In this document: piece by piece, positions 46,911-58,226 of the stretch
Layout of the letters: each line of letters opens with the position of its first letter
How positions within the stretch are numbered: the first letter of the stretch is position 1
From: Biscogniauxia marginata
Taxonomy: Eukaryota; Ascomycota; Sordariomycetes; Xylariales; Xylariaceae
NCBI GenBank assembly: GCA_022695795.1
Contig: MU404090.1
Span: 296,923-360,922 of the forward strand
Length of the DNA stretch: 64,000 nt
Reading direction: 5' to 3'
The notes under the pieces: model-generated
The model's input: only the letters and a program-made list of their open reading frames with translations
The model's database searches: none
Told to the model about the DNA's origin: nothing
Program-made: the position numbers and the translations under genes

Positions 46911-48208
46911 TGTGCTCGTCACTCCTAGCGCACACGCACACGCACACATATACACATACGTGCATTACATCGATAGTCTAGCACTAATGCACATCACGCA
47001 TGATTAAAAGGGGGGAGCCGGTAGGAGCCGACAGCAAATCCCACCTAACCTACATTTACATTAGGTCACGCAACAAATCTCACATATATATGAATCGACG
47101 GATACCCAATACTACCCACCCGTCGATCTGCCTTATTTATTTATATTTATATATATATACCCAGTCTACTAGCTACTACATCAACCTAAACCTTTCCGGG
47201 TGACTATCAAATTCCGGATTCACCACCAGGGGAAGGGGGGAGTGGGGAGGGGATGTTGTTTTCTTTTCTTTTATCCTAGGTAGGTAGGTACATATGACCT
47301 AATATATATATATATACGGAACTACTCACGAAGACAAGAGCAATGGGATCGACTAACGTCCACGACGCAAGACATCTCAGCCGTCGTAAGACCGGGGATG
47401 ACAACACAAGTCTTCAAATGAATCCAACGAGAACGCTGATGCCACCTCCTGGAAAGACCAGGGTACGCAACAAACAAAGCCGTGCTTCTTCGTTTCCTAA
47501 CCGAAGACACGTTACCAACTAACGTGTCAACCAAGAATTCACTAAGCCGGAGGCTATTTATTAGGTAGGTAGATAGGTAGACATGAAGGGGGGGGGTGAG
47601 GGTTACAGACAGTCTTCGCTGGGTCACACAGAGAGAAAGTATACAAATATTTACCTAACACTTTTCCTTTTCTGTTTTCTTCTTCATTCTCAAAATAAAT
47701 AGAACTCTGGCTGGTGTATAGTAGTAGTAGTAGTAGCAATAATAAGTAGCAACCATACCGAGCAAGTCTAAATCCAAAGGAACCGTAGTATTAACTAGGT
47801 AATTACCTAGTTATAAGTTAAGATCGCGAGTGAGTCCCAAACGTATAGACAGACAAGCCGTCTTTAAAGGCCCGTCCATAGTTCAGTCGAATCTCCGAGA
47901 CCGGGAAAATTTCCCTCTCCCTACACAGTGGCACTCAGAAGAAGAAGAAGAAAAAAGAGAAAAGAAAATACTTTGTGGTTCAGACTCAGAATGACACACC
48001 GATAGTCAAGACGGGGAAAGCAATCAAGCAAATAAGTCAAGAAAAAGTAATGGCATTTCTCATTTTCCCCGTATACTACTTTTCCCCACATCCCCTCCCA
48101 GCACTCATATCCATCAAACCCAATCACTTACTTCCCCCCTTTTAACCCCCCTATCTATCTATCCCGATTGCCCTCCCCTACTTTAGATCTCAACCCGTTC
48201 CTCTTCAT
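45485..48208. other. convergent intergenic region between cpc-1 and GCN20
   Basis: About 2.7 kb holding both 3' regions. It is rich in simple repeats: (TATG)n at 46881-46913, CACACG runs near 46930, TATATA near 47150 and 47300, and (GTA)n near 47720. No gene is supported. Confidence 0.6.
46881..46913. repeat. (TATG)n microsatellite
   Basis: Eight perfect TATG units in tandem, in the 3' intergenic region between cpc-1 and GCN20. Seen directly. A length-variable marker is plausible. Confidence 0.9.
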
Positions 48209-50582
48209 CTAATGCGCCTTGACGACCCCGGCCTCGTTCGCCTGCGCCGCGATCCTCTTCTTGTACGCCTGGACGTCGCCGGGGAACTTCCAGACGGTGC
48301 CGTTCTCGCAGACCCAGAGGCTGTCGCAGACGGTCTGCAGCATGGTCACGTCGTGCGAGACCATGAGGACGCCGCCCTCGAACTCGCGCAGCGCCTCGGC
48401 CAGCGCGTCCATGGCCTCGATGTCGAGGTGGTTCGACGGCTCGTCCAGCACGAGTATGTGCGGCTGCGTCAGCGCCAGGCACGCGAACGCCACGCGCGAC
48501 TTCTGGCCCCCCGACAGCACCTCCATCTTCTGCAGGCCCGTCGTCCCCGTGATCCCGAACGAGCCCAGCTGCCGCCGGTACTCCTCGTCCGAGCGCCCCG
48601 GGTAGTTCTTCGACATGAAGCTGACCGCGCTCATGGTCAGGTCCAGCGCGTCCACGTGGTGCTGCGCGAAGAACCCGATCCGCAGCCGCGAGTTCTGCGA
48701 TATGATCCCCTGCGTCGCCGACAGCTTGCCGATGAGGAGCTTCAGGATCGTCGTCTTGCCCGCGCCGTTGGGCCCCACGATGCCGATTCGGGAATCCAGC
48801 TGGACGTCTAGGTCGATGTCCCGGAGGAGGATCTTGTCCTTGGTGTATCCGAATGTGACACCCGACATTTGTACGATAGGAGGTGACAGCTTCTCCACCT
48901 CGGGGAACCTGAACTTCACGCTGTACTCTGCCTCAGGTGGCTCAAGGATAGGCATGCGCTCCAACTTCTTGATACGTGACTGGGCTTCGGCAGCCTTACC
49001 GGCATTATAGCGAAACTTGTCAATGAAGGCTTGAAGATGGGCACGCTGCGCCAAGTTGTTTTCGTATTCCCTCTTTGCGGTCTTCTTTCGCTCTTCCCTA
49101 GTGGCGTAGAACGACTCGAAATTTGCTCCTCTGTAGTAGTCGAGTCGTTCTGAGTGTTGATGTATAATATCCGTAGCAACTTCGTTTAGGAAGGCCCTGT
49201 CGTGACTGACTACCAAAACGGTACTCGGGTAGGTAAGAAGGTAGTTTGAAAGGAAGGTAATGGACGGCACGTCCAACATGTTAGACGGTTCGTCAAGTAG
49301 TAGTAGATCAGGCTCGCAGAAAAGGGCTCTGGCAAGGGCCAGGCGCATACGCCAACCACCGGAGAACGTTTTCGTAGCGAACTGCTGTCGTTCGGGAGAA
49401 AAGCCGAGGCCGGCGAGAATACTGGCCGCTCTGGACTCGGCTTTGTCCGATTCCATCTCTGCCAATTTCGCCTGGATTTCACCGAGTTTCTGGTCCAGGG
49501 CTTCCCGGTCGTGATCCAATTTAGCTGCGTCGGCCGACGTATCAGCCATAGAAGACCGTTGAGTTTCGATGTCGGCGAGGCGCTGAGTAATGTCCTTGAG
49601 ATGTTGTTAGTACGACCCTGAATTACGGTTACCGCAGGAGGAGTCACATACCGTTTGCTCCTTAAGTAGAACCTTCCGCCAAACATCGGCATCCAGGACA
49701 GCTTGCAAAGCAGATGTGTCGTCACCAGTGATCTGCAGTGTGTTAGCGTGTATGCTTTAGTATCGCGGATGGGGGGTGGGGTTAGCTTACTTCTTGCTCG
49801 ACGTGAAGAATGGAGATGTGCGTAGGAATAGGAAGTTCTCTCCTGGAAAGAGCCCTGAGCAAGGTAGATTTACCAACACCGTTATGGCCAACCAAGCCGT
49901 AACGATGCCCATACGCCAGAGTCAAGTCTGTATCCACCAATATCCTCGTGCCACCAATGCTGACATCGGCGTTCTCGATCTTGATATCTTTAGTCTTGCC
50001 AGCGCTACCGGCGCCGAGCTGCAGCGGGTTGACGGCCATGTAGAACTCCTCGTAGCTCTGGGCGTCCTCGGGCTGGTTGAGCAGGCGCGAGGCCTCGTAC
50101 TCGACGTTCTTGAACTGCTTCTTGCTCTGCTTGGCGGCGATCTTGCGCTCGGCCTTCTCGAGCTTCTTGCGGTCGACCTTGGACTCGACCTTGCGGGCGT
50201 TGGCGGATTCGAGGTCCACGGACCCGGTGGCCACGGCCAGCGTCGACGACATGTTCCTCTGGGAGCCGACCTGGTAGGTCTGGTCGAGACGCCTGACGGC
50301 CGAGGGGCCCCTACGCTCCCCGTTGCCGCTGTTGGCCTCCTCGTACTTGCCGACCCACTTTGAGACCAACGAGCGAATCTTCTCCTGCTCTGGGCCGGAT
50401 GCATTACCGGAGGCGGAGAGCAGGAGCTCGGTGATGGCGGCAGCGGCCTCGGCCAGGGGTGACAAGCCAGAGGATTCCTCATCGCCAGTCCATGCGTTCG
50501 AGGCGTGTCTCAGATAGCCGACCGAGTACTCGGACACAACCGGGTCGATGTCCGGAATGGTGGCTCTGAGATCGGCCTCCAT
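48209..50582 (-). CDS. GCN20: GCN20, ABC-F ATPase activating the GCN2 pathway
   Basis: Exons 50582-49791, 49732-49652 and 49594-48209 join in phase to 752 residues. The N-terminal ~190 residues form the Gcn1-binding region and a charged coiled segment (KVESKVDRKKLEKAERKIAAKQSKKQ in part). Two ABC cassettes follow. The first has Walker A GHNGVGKST (232-240), signature FSGGW near 368 and Walker B LLLLDEP near 388. The second has GPNGAGKTT (about 565-573), LSGGQKSR (about 651) and LVLDEP (about 672). The linker SEYSVKF/EVEKLSPPIVQM matches fungal Gcn20. There are no membrane segments. With Gcn1 on ribosomes it lets uncharged tRNA activate Gcn2, which raises cpc-1/GCN4 translation. The last intron has a perfect TACTAAC branch site. 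Confidence 0.96.
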
Positions 50583-53500
50583 GATGACGGGAACCGGAGA
50601 TTAACGGACGGGGGTTTTTCGATATCAGATACGAGGAGCTACTGCACCCTGGAATGATCCGAACCCTTTTTACCCTTTTTACTTGGTCACTTAGGTAAGT
50701 TACACTCACGAGTATGCAGCTGAAATTAGATGCGCTGTCCGCACTGACATGGGTGCTGGTGATCACGGATGCATTTGCGCAGCTGTGAAATGAGATGACT
50801 TCTTTAAAGGCCCCGAGTTCCAAAAATGCTGTCGACTCAGGAAAAATGGGGCACCGATATTTCCGGGTAATTATCGGGGCTAGGTAGGTTAGGTAGGTAC
50901 CTGCCATTGGCTGCAGCTTAGGTATGACTATCGGTATACATACCTAAAGTACGGATTACAGAACGATGCTTACAACATGAACCAATTGAGATACAAGATT
51001 CGAAATGAGACAAACATAAAGGTCCGCATTAGCTCTTCTATATACATGTTAATGTCTAACCTATACTCGTACATACTCGTATGTCCATACCGCCCACTCC
51101 AATAAGCAAAACTGCCAGCTGAATGGCACATTTTCAACATGTTGGATTTTTGGAAACTGGGAATAACATGATGCCAAACGGTAATCCACCGGTTCACTTG
51201 GGGTCTTTGCCTCCATTGGTCGTCAGGTTCTGCGGCGTAAAGGGCCAAGTATCCGAGCTAGGCTCTTACAGATCACCAACGCTGCAACGGACGGGCTTAA
51301 CGCTACACAAGAAACCAATGGGTCTGATAAATCCCAGAGAAAAGAATGGTCTTTGAGTAAATCAATTAATTCCAGGTAACACACATGCATATATACATGT
51401 ATGCCTCCTCTCGCGTCACGAGATCGACCCAACTCATGTTCCCGCTGGCTCGGGACGATCTCATATCAGGCTGTACCAATGGGAATAGATTTGGCATGCG
51501 GTTAATGTCTTGCGTGCTTTTATGTCTCTCGGTTTTCTGGGACGGCACGAAGCGCGTGGGAATGACGCGACATGAGAAGGCCATCCAGTTAGAGAGAGAG
51601 ACGGAGAAAGGCACAGAGACAGAGAAAACGCGGCCGTCATCTTGGTCTGGTTCTTTATCTCCCCCGAAACTCGTTTCGTGCCTTCGTGCGGAGAAACACC
51701 CCCTCGTCGCGCAACGCGAGTGGGCAGAAACGACGCGGATCCAATTTATGGTAACGCGTTGGTTGGGTTGGCCGAGAGTGCTGATTCGTCCCCCTTGGTT
51801 AAGCTTCTAACCTTCGCTCATCGATGAACTCCTCACCGGCGGGCGGCGGGCTTGTTTCTTCAGCCAGCCGGGCAAGTCCTTCACGCCACCAAGTTAGCTG
51901 TTGTTGGCAGCTGGGGCAACTTTTCGATATCGTCGTTACCAAATCTGTTTAGAGCGTGTTATGCGGGAAGATGGGCATATCCTTGCTGCGAAAGAATCCA
52001 TTGGAGCATATTCCATTACGCGGATGGTCGATTCATCCCACCAGCCTGGTATATCCCAGGCATGCGACATTATCTGCTTCTGCTGCTGCTAGATGCTCAT
52101 GCGACCCATCACCTAGACCACAACATTCCCATTCCCATTCCCATAGAACACTACCTAGCTTTTTCGTGCATAATGTCTTTACGAAAGAAGTACGCACTGT
52201 ATTTCTATACCAGGTTTTCATTGGTTATAGAAGTAGCAGAGGATGATGACTGGCTTGCTAAAGCTAGAAGACGTTCCTCTCTGTTTTTATTTTTATTTTT
52301 ATTTATTTTAATTCCTCTAGGACTCTGAAGGAACCAAGGGACTAAGGGACTTTTGTCATACGTTGCTGTTGATCCCCCCTCCGTTTGACTTATTTTCAAA
52401 AGTGATCTACCTTTGTGGGGGTTGCATATCATCTCTTGAGGATACGAGTTTAAACATCATTAGGAGCAGTGGAGCATCCGTTTCTGCGGATATTGAGCCT
52501 CCAACGCAGGGAGCTTCGTCAATAGAGGCGATTGATGTTGGGGTATGATTTGCCGACCGTGCCACGGCTTGCTAGGTTGTTGGTTTCTAAAATACCTACC
52601 TAGTCAGTTGCAGGCTGTCAAACTATCTCTCCGTAGGGAGATATATTTTAACAATCCCCTCTCGGAGACTTTGGCCTGGTTCTGCGTTTGCTAGTGGCTT
52701 ATTAGTCCGCATATTGAGGTGTTGGATCTGTCGATGTAAACATCTGGATCCCAGGGATCTGGGGGTCCGATCAGACGCCGCCGCGCCGGGTAAGGGGCGA
52801 GTTTCAAGTTGCTTGCATGGAAGGATTTAGAATGATATGATCTTTCCCGGAGCAAGCAGTGGGAAACCTCGTCTGCGCATGGCCTTTAGGGTTGTAGCAG
52901 CGTTATGTAATTGAACCTCCCCTAAACGTGCCGTCTCGTTACATTACTATTAGGATAACGAAACAGCGGTTATACTCGGCCGTAAGGTACCAATTGCAAA
53001 GGAACCGATTGGCGTAAGCCATAAAAAGCCAGAGCAGTCGGTCTTGTAGATGGTTCGCTGGAATTTTTCTTTGCCGTATGGTGCCCGTGTTAGTATATAG
53101 ATGTGGGATGAATTTTCCTTGTCTCAGAGGACTCGTGATAAGTAGGTATGTACGTATAAATTGCGAGTTATAGGATCAAGTTCCCGCCTAAGATCTCTCC
53201 CGCCAGTAGTATCGTTATTACTGCATGTAAATAAATTATTGCAACAGTACAGCGACGATGATCATATTACTCTGTCGATAATCAGGTACGCTCTTGCTAA
53301 TTGCAAGCCTTGGCTACCCGTGGGCGTTTAAGTTGAGACAAGGGCGTAAACACGAAATGGAATGCCTCAAATCCCCCGATAAAGAATAGACCGGCAAAGA
53401 TTCACCTCGACAAGCCCCCCCACGGGGGTTCAAATGAAAGGAACGACGGCAGAGTAACTCCTCCCACAATCCGCTGATTCTCCACTCGAAGCCGTTGAAA

Positions 53501-56500
53501 TCTTGTTTCAAGTCGACTCGCCAGCTGCGAATACCGAGAAAATAGAGTCTCTTCGCACTAACGGATACTGTAAATCTGGCCGACTAATGTCTCTTTGCGC
53601 CTGTGCGCAACATTAGCTAAGAGAAAAACAAATTTCTCTGCTAGAATCATAACATATGTCTTCGCTTTGACGGTTCTTCACTACAGTAGGCTAAGATAGA
53701 CTCTACGTTAGTTACATCTTACTTACATTCCTGGTCACGTTGGCACCACGGGTTTGGCTAAGAGGTATATACACCGTCGATACTGGGCTGTTCGGTGTTC
53801 CTTGATATTATCGAGCCGGCGGTCCCGTGCAGGGTTGGCCTGGGATTAGATGTGGCCCCTGCAACTCAAGGCATTTTCAGAACCAGGAAGTCTGGTCTGG
53901 AGGTACGCTTCCATTGTAGATGAGAGAGCGATGAACTGTCCCTGGGATACTTCTTTTTCACTAGTTAGTACCTGGCTGACGCAGGTTTCACTTGAATTCA
54001 AAGCCGCATCAGATAGTGCAACAAGCAGACCGCTGCTGATGAGTTCCACTGAAGATAGAGGAAGCATAAAGTTGCCGCATCAAACGGGAGGGGCCTGAGA
54101 GGGGGGGGATGCAGGACGACTAAGAAGGCTTCGTTATGTAGTCTATTTTAGCAGTTGCTGCGAAACTAATAAGACGCTGTCTTGTAGGTTACATACGTTA
54201 CCTAGGTCTGCCGAAGATAGTGACGGTGAGATGAAGCGCAATGCTCAATGCACTTTACCTATCGTCTCCACATCTCTTGACAATGAAACCACCCGCCTGG
54301 CTGATCCCGGGTAATCTACATAAACAAGTGGTGTACTCTAGATCGATTTCATAGGCTACTGCTCCGTTGGTCAAGTTACAGTGGCTTAGATGAGTCTCAG
54401 ACAAGCGAAAAGGCGAAGTACGTTGTGATATTCGTGACGCACTGCCATCATATGTTTGCTTCCACCTCGGTGTGGTGCTTTTCATTTTATTTTTTGAATT
54501 CCGCTCCAGCCTCGGGCCTCCATCAAACAGTCGAGACCTGCAAGTCAACCACCCATAGTGGATCATCACAGGAGAACGAACCGACAGAACGACATTGTGG
54601 AGGAGAAAGAAGGCCGACCACACGGGGAAAACCCAAATGTGCATCTAAAGTCCGGGGTTAAGGCGAGCTAGGCACAACTACCTCAGCTAGCTGCTAGCAA
54701 TGTGAAGTCTCGGATCATGGCAGCACAGCAAGATGCTGTATTCATGACGATTGACATAGCCACGCTAAGCAAGGCGGGCACTCCGGCTCAGGAGACAATA
54801 TGGAATAGATTAATTCGATTCACGAGTCTAGATGGACTTGTTTCCCTGGCGATTATAGAGTCAACACTGGTGACTTGTAGCTTTGAGTAGAAGAAGCAAA
54901 GTAAAAAAAAACAAAAATTACAATAGTTTTCATCTACACTGCTTTGCGCTACGTAGGCATATTGGATAAATATGGGACACGGCAACGAGAGAGAGAGAGA
55001 ATAAAATAAAGTAGGTAATAATAAGGACGTTTACACAGAGACGGGCTGGTACACGAAAGTCACCTGCAGGTTGGCTGATGGAGGTGATGTTTGTGAGAGA
55101 ATATATGCATGTGGACCGAATATGGTAGTACGGGTACGAGCTGCCTGTCTCCCTTCAATACAGCTTGCTTGATCGGTTTAGTCAGTAACGACTCTTGATT
55201 TGCAGCAGCTCAACACCGCACCATTCATTGGGTGGTAGAGCACACTGACAGCTGAGACGGCAAACATCAGCTTGCCTTAGTACAAGTACAGCAGCGTGGG
55301 CAACTAGCAGCGGGAGGCATAACACAACACTGCGCCCATGTGACGAAGCCAGCCAATTGCCTGGAGCGGCACGGTTCCTCAACGTTTCCTCTCATACCCT
55401 ATTCTCAACAGGAGCGGCTCGAAGGCTTGTCAGCCAGAGCCGTGAGACCTGATTTCAATGAATTGGTTGCCACGGACGGAGCGACACGGGAGATCTCGCA
55501 AACGGTGTGAAATGCGAGATACGATAAAAGTCCGAATAGCTAGCTCACTTGGAAAATACACGTAGAAATGCCAAGAGCGGGAAAAAAAACGCTGTCTTAT
55601 AGATGCCCCTATAGTATTATGATACTACCTGAGCGAAGGGCCTAAGATGTGCTTGGAGAAGAGATGAGGCGGTGGTAGTCCGAGACCCCGGGGGGCCGTT
55701 CCGGGGTTTCTTTATAGAGCCACATATGGGTATTGAAGATCGTTCCTAGAGCCGGTCCATTAGACTTTGTTATGATAGTCGCACATGGCCACGAGCCTCT
55801 TCGTTTCCGGAGCGGCACCTGTGCACGTATATATTCATAAGGCCAGGGCCGGGGTAACGAGAGAGCCGGAAATCGTTGCCGGACTTGTCTGGAAAGATGC
55901 TGCCATAACAGCTGCGGTGACACTAGATCGACAACATATCGAGAGCAAACCTCGCAATGTGAAATGTTGTGTCTCTGAGTACTTTAACCTAGTCCAATAA
56001 TTGAGAAATCAAGAAATATCCGCAAGCCTGCAACTTTGCTAGCCTGCACGACTAGCGACAGTCCGATTAAATCACCGATAGGCGTAACGAGGCGTCATTT
56101 CACACCCTGTATAATTTGAATGACAGGTTTGATATGCAACATCGAGCTCTAGGATCAGCGCTGGCTTTGGTTGGGGGCGAGGAGCAGCGAGGTCGAAGCC
56201 TTCCTATGGTTTTGAGCTCTTAGGTTCCGCTCCAGGGTCCAATGTGAGCCGAGTTACGGGATGAATCCCACAAGGAACTTGACTTGTGAGCCGGTGTGCC
56301 GAGCAAAGAGAACTCGTTTACACTAGGTTACAACAGAGCTTGTTCGAGTGATGGATCATGCACGATACATCCAGCATGACTGATGCTCTAAGGTCAGCCA
56401 GTTTCTGGCAATCAGTCCTGGTAGTTGTTACTCCAGGGGAACAACTTGGCTACTTTCACACGGCAGACGTCGTTCGGCAGCTGGACAACTAGAAGCCAAT

Positions 56501-58226
56501 AGAAGAGGATGATACCTCGGTCTCAGGATGAGATGGCGCTAAGGCCATATTCGATCCATACAAGCCTGGGTCTGCAGTAGAATGGGGAGACTAAAGGTCG
56601 CGCCGGGTCTGCCATCTGAATGGACAGGCGGCGAAGAAAACCCACCCATTGTGTAATGAATGCATTGTCAGAACAAGCTATTTTTACAAGTAGAGATCCG
56701 AGAGCATGGGTAGGCTTATGTACGTACTAACTAGTGTAAGTACATAAGGTTAAGTTAGGTAGGTATGTTGGTCTCGGGGAGGAGCTGAGCTGAGCTGCAC
56801 TATGTATACTTACTTACTTGCAACTTATTATATAACCAACACAACAGCACCAAGTTATGAAAAATGAAAATGGTATACCGCTATATCGACAAAACTTACA
56901 CTACCTATGTCTTTATATGGGATTGATTAGGTTCGTCCCATGGTACTATGGCACACTATACCTAGTAACGACTCGGTAACGGGCTCCCGTTGTCTTTTGA
57001 CGATCGGTGTCCGAGTACCTTACCTGATTAGGAGCTCTGACTTGTGTATTGAAGTACCTCCTCTACCCCGGCTACAAAGTCCTATGTAGTATGTTGTATA
57101 TACGTAGTATGTCGTGCACAGAGCCGGTGACGTGCGCGAAAGGATGATAAGTAGTACATTCCACGAATCGAAACGCAGCTGGACGAGAAGAAAAAAAAAG
57201 ATCAGTAATGCAAAGTTGTTCAGGGACGAGCATCAGGTCCTGGCAGGTAAGTCCTTGTAGCGCCAAATCTCCCATGTTGCACTAACTGGCTGGTCACATT
57301 ACAGGGCGCTACAGCAGGTCATTATGGGGCCCGGTGCTTGGCGGCCGGCGGCTTCCTGGCTCTCGAGGTACCTGCAATCTCACCGTTCGAGCGGTGTTGC
57401 TATGTACCGTCAATCTCTGTAGCATCTCACTCCGTAAACATCCCGGCTTGTTTTTCTTTCCCACACGACACTAAAATCAATCAAGATCCAATCCCCATAC
57501 GGCAACATATTTTCGTGGTTGCGGTTGTTTTTATTTTTATTCTTTAGTCCCCTAGAGGTTTATTATTATGCTATGCAATGCCAATGTCAATGTCGTCCTG
57601 TGTATGCCAATTGTTTTGTCTGCTTCAGCTAATCCGTCCTTAACGGCCAATTAAGCCTTCTTCTCTCTCTCTCCCCCCCCTTCTGACTATCGTCATCGGC
57701 CAGCTTTCTCTGCTTCTTATTCCTCACTAGTACATAGTAGACTCGAAGCAGCATCCTGTCCAGACTTCTAGACCTCGACGGCGCGGAAGGACCTGAGGAC
57801 CTAATCAAGGAGGCCCCCCCACTCCTCTCGCTATCTGCATCTTAATAAGTTGTCGTTGTTGTTTTACACTATACATTTGCGCCAATTGCTTCTGTCTACG
57901 TCTACGTGTGTGCCCAGACGGGAGCACCTCTCATCCATATATCTGCCATACATCCCATCCCATCCACACAGAAGACAGACATCGTCACGCCGGGCCGCTC
58001 CATCTACGACCGCCGACCTAATTACATGCCCGCACCACAACGCGCCCCAGAAAAATATAGCACAGATCAACCGGCATTCCTCAGACCGAATCCATACACA
58101 ACCTTACGAAATTGCAATGTCTTGACGACGAACGATGGTCGCGAGAAGGTCAGAGAGAGTTAATCCTACTTCCTCCCGCCTCGAACCCGAAGGCTTTCCT
58201 CTCTCCTAAGCCTCCCGGCCGTCAAG
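50583..58226. other. 7.6-kb gene-poor interval
   Basis: The longest stretch without a supportable gene. Many short frames occur on both strands, none recognised, and most rely on non-ATG starts. It includes a purine tract near 51590-51625, ATTCCC hexanucleotide repeats near 52125-52142, GAGA near 54986, and the pyrimidine-rich leader of the Byr4-like gene from about 57650. Non-coding transcripts cannot be excluded from sequence alone. Confidence 0.5.

Noticed and set aside
51852..52328. 158-codon plus-strand frame
   Set aside because: Starts at TTG, contains an ATTCCC repeat read as Ile-Pro and a T-rich tail read as Phe/Leu. No coding signal.
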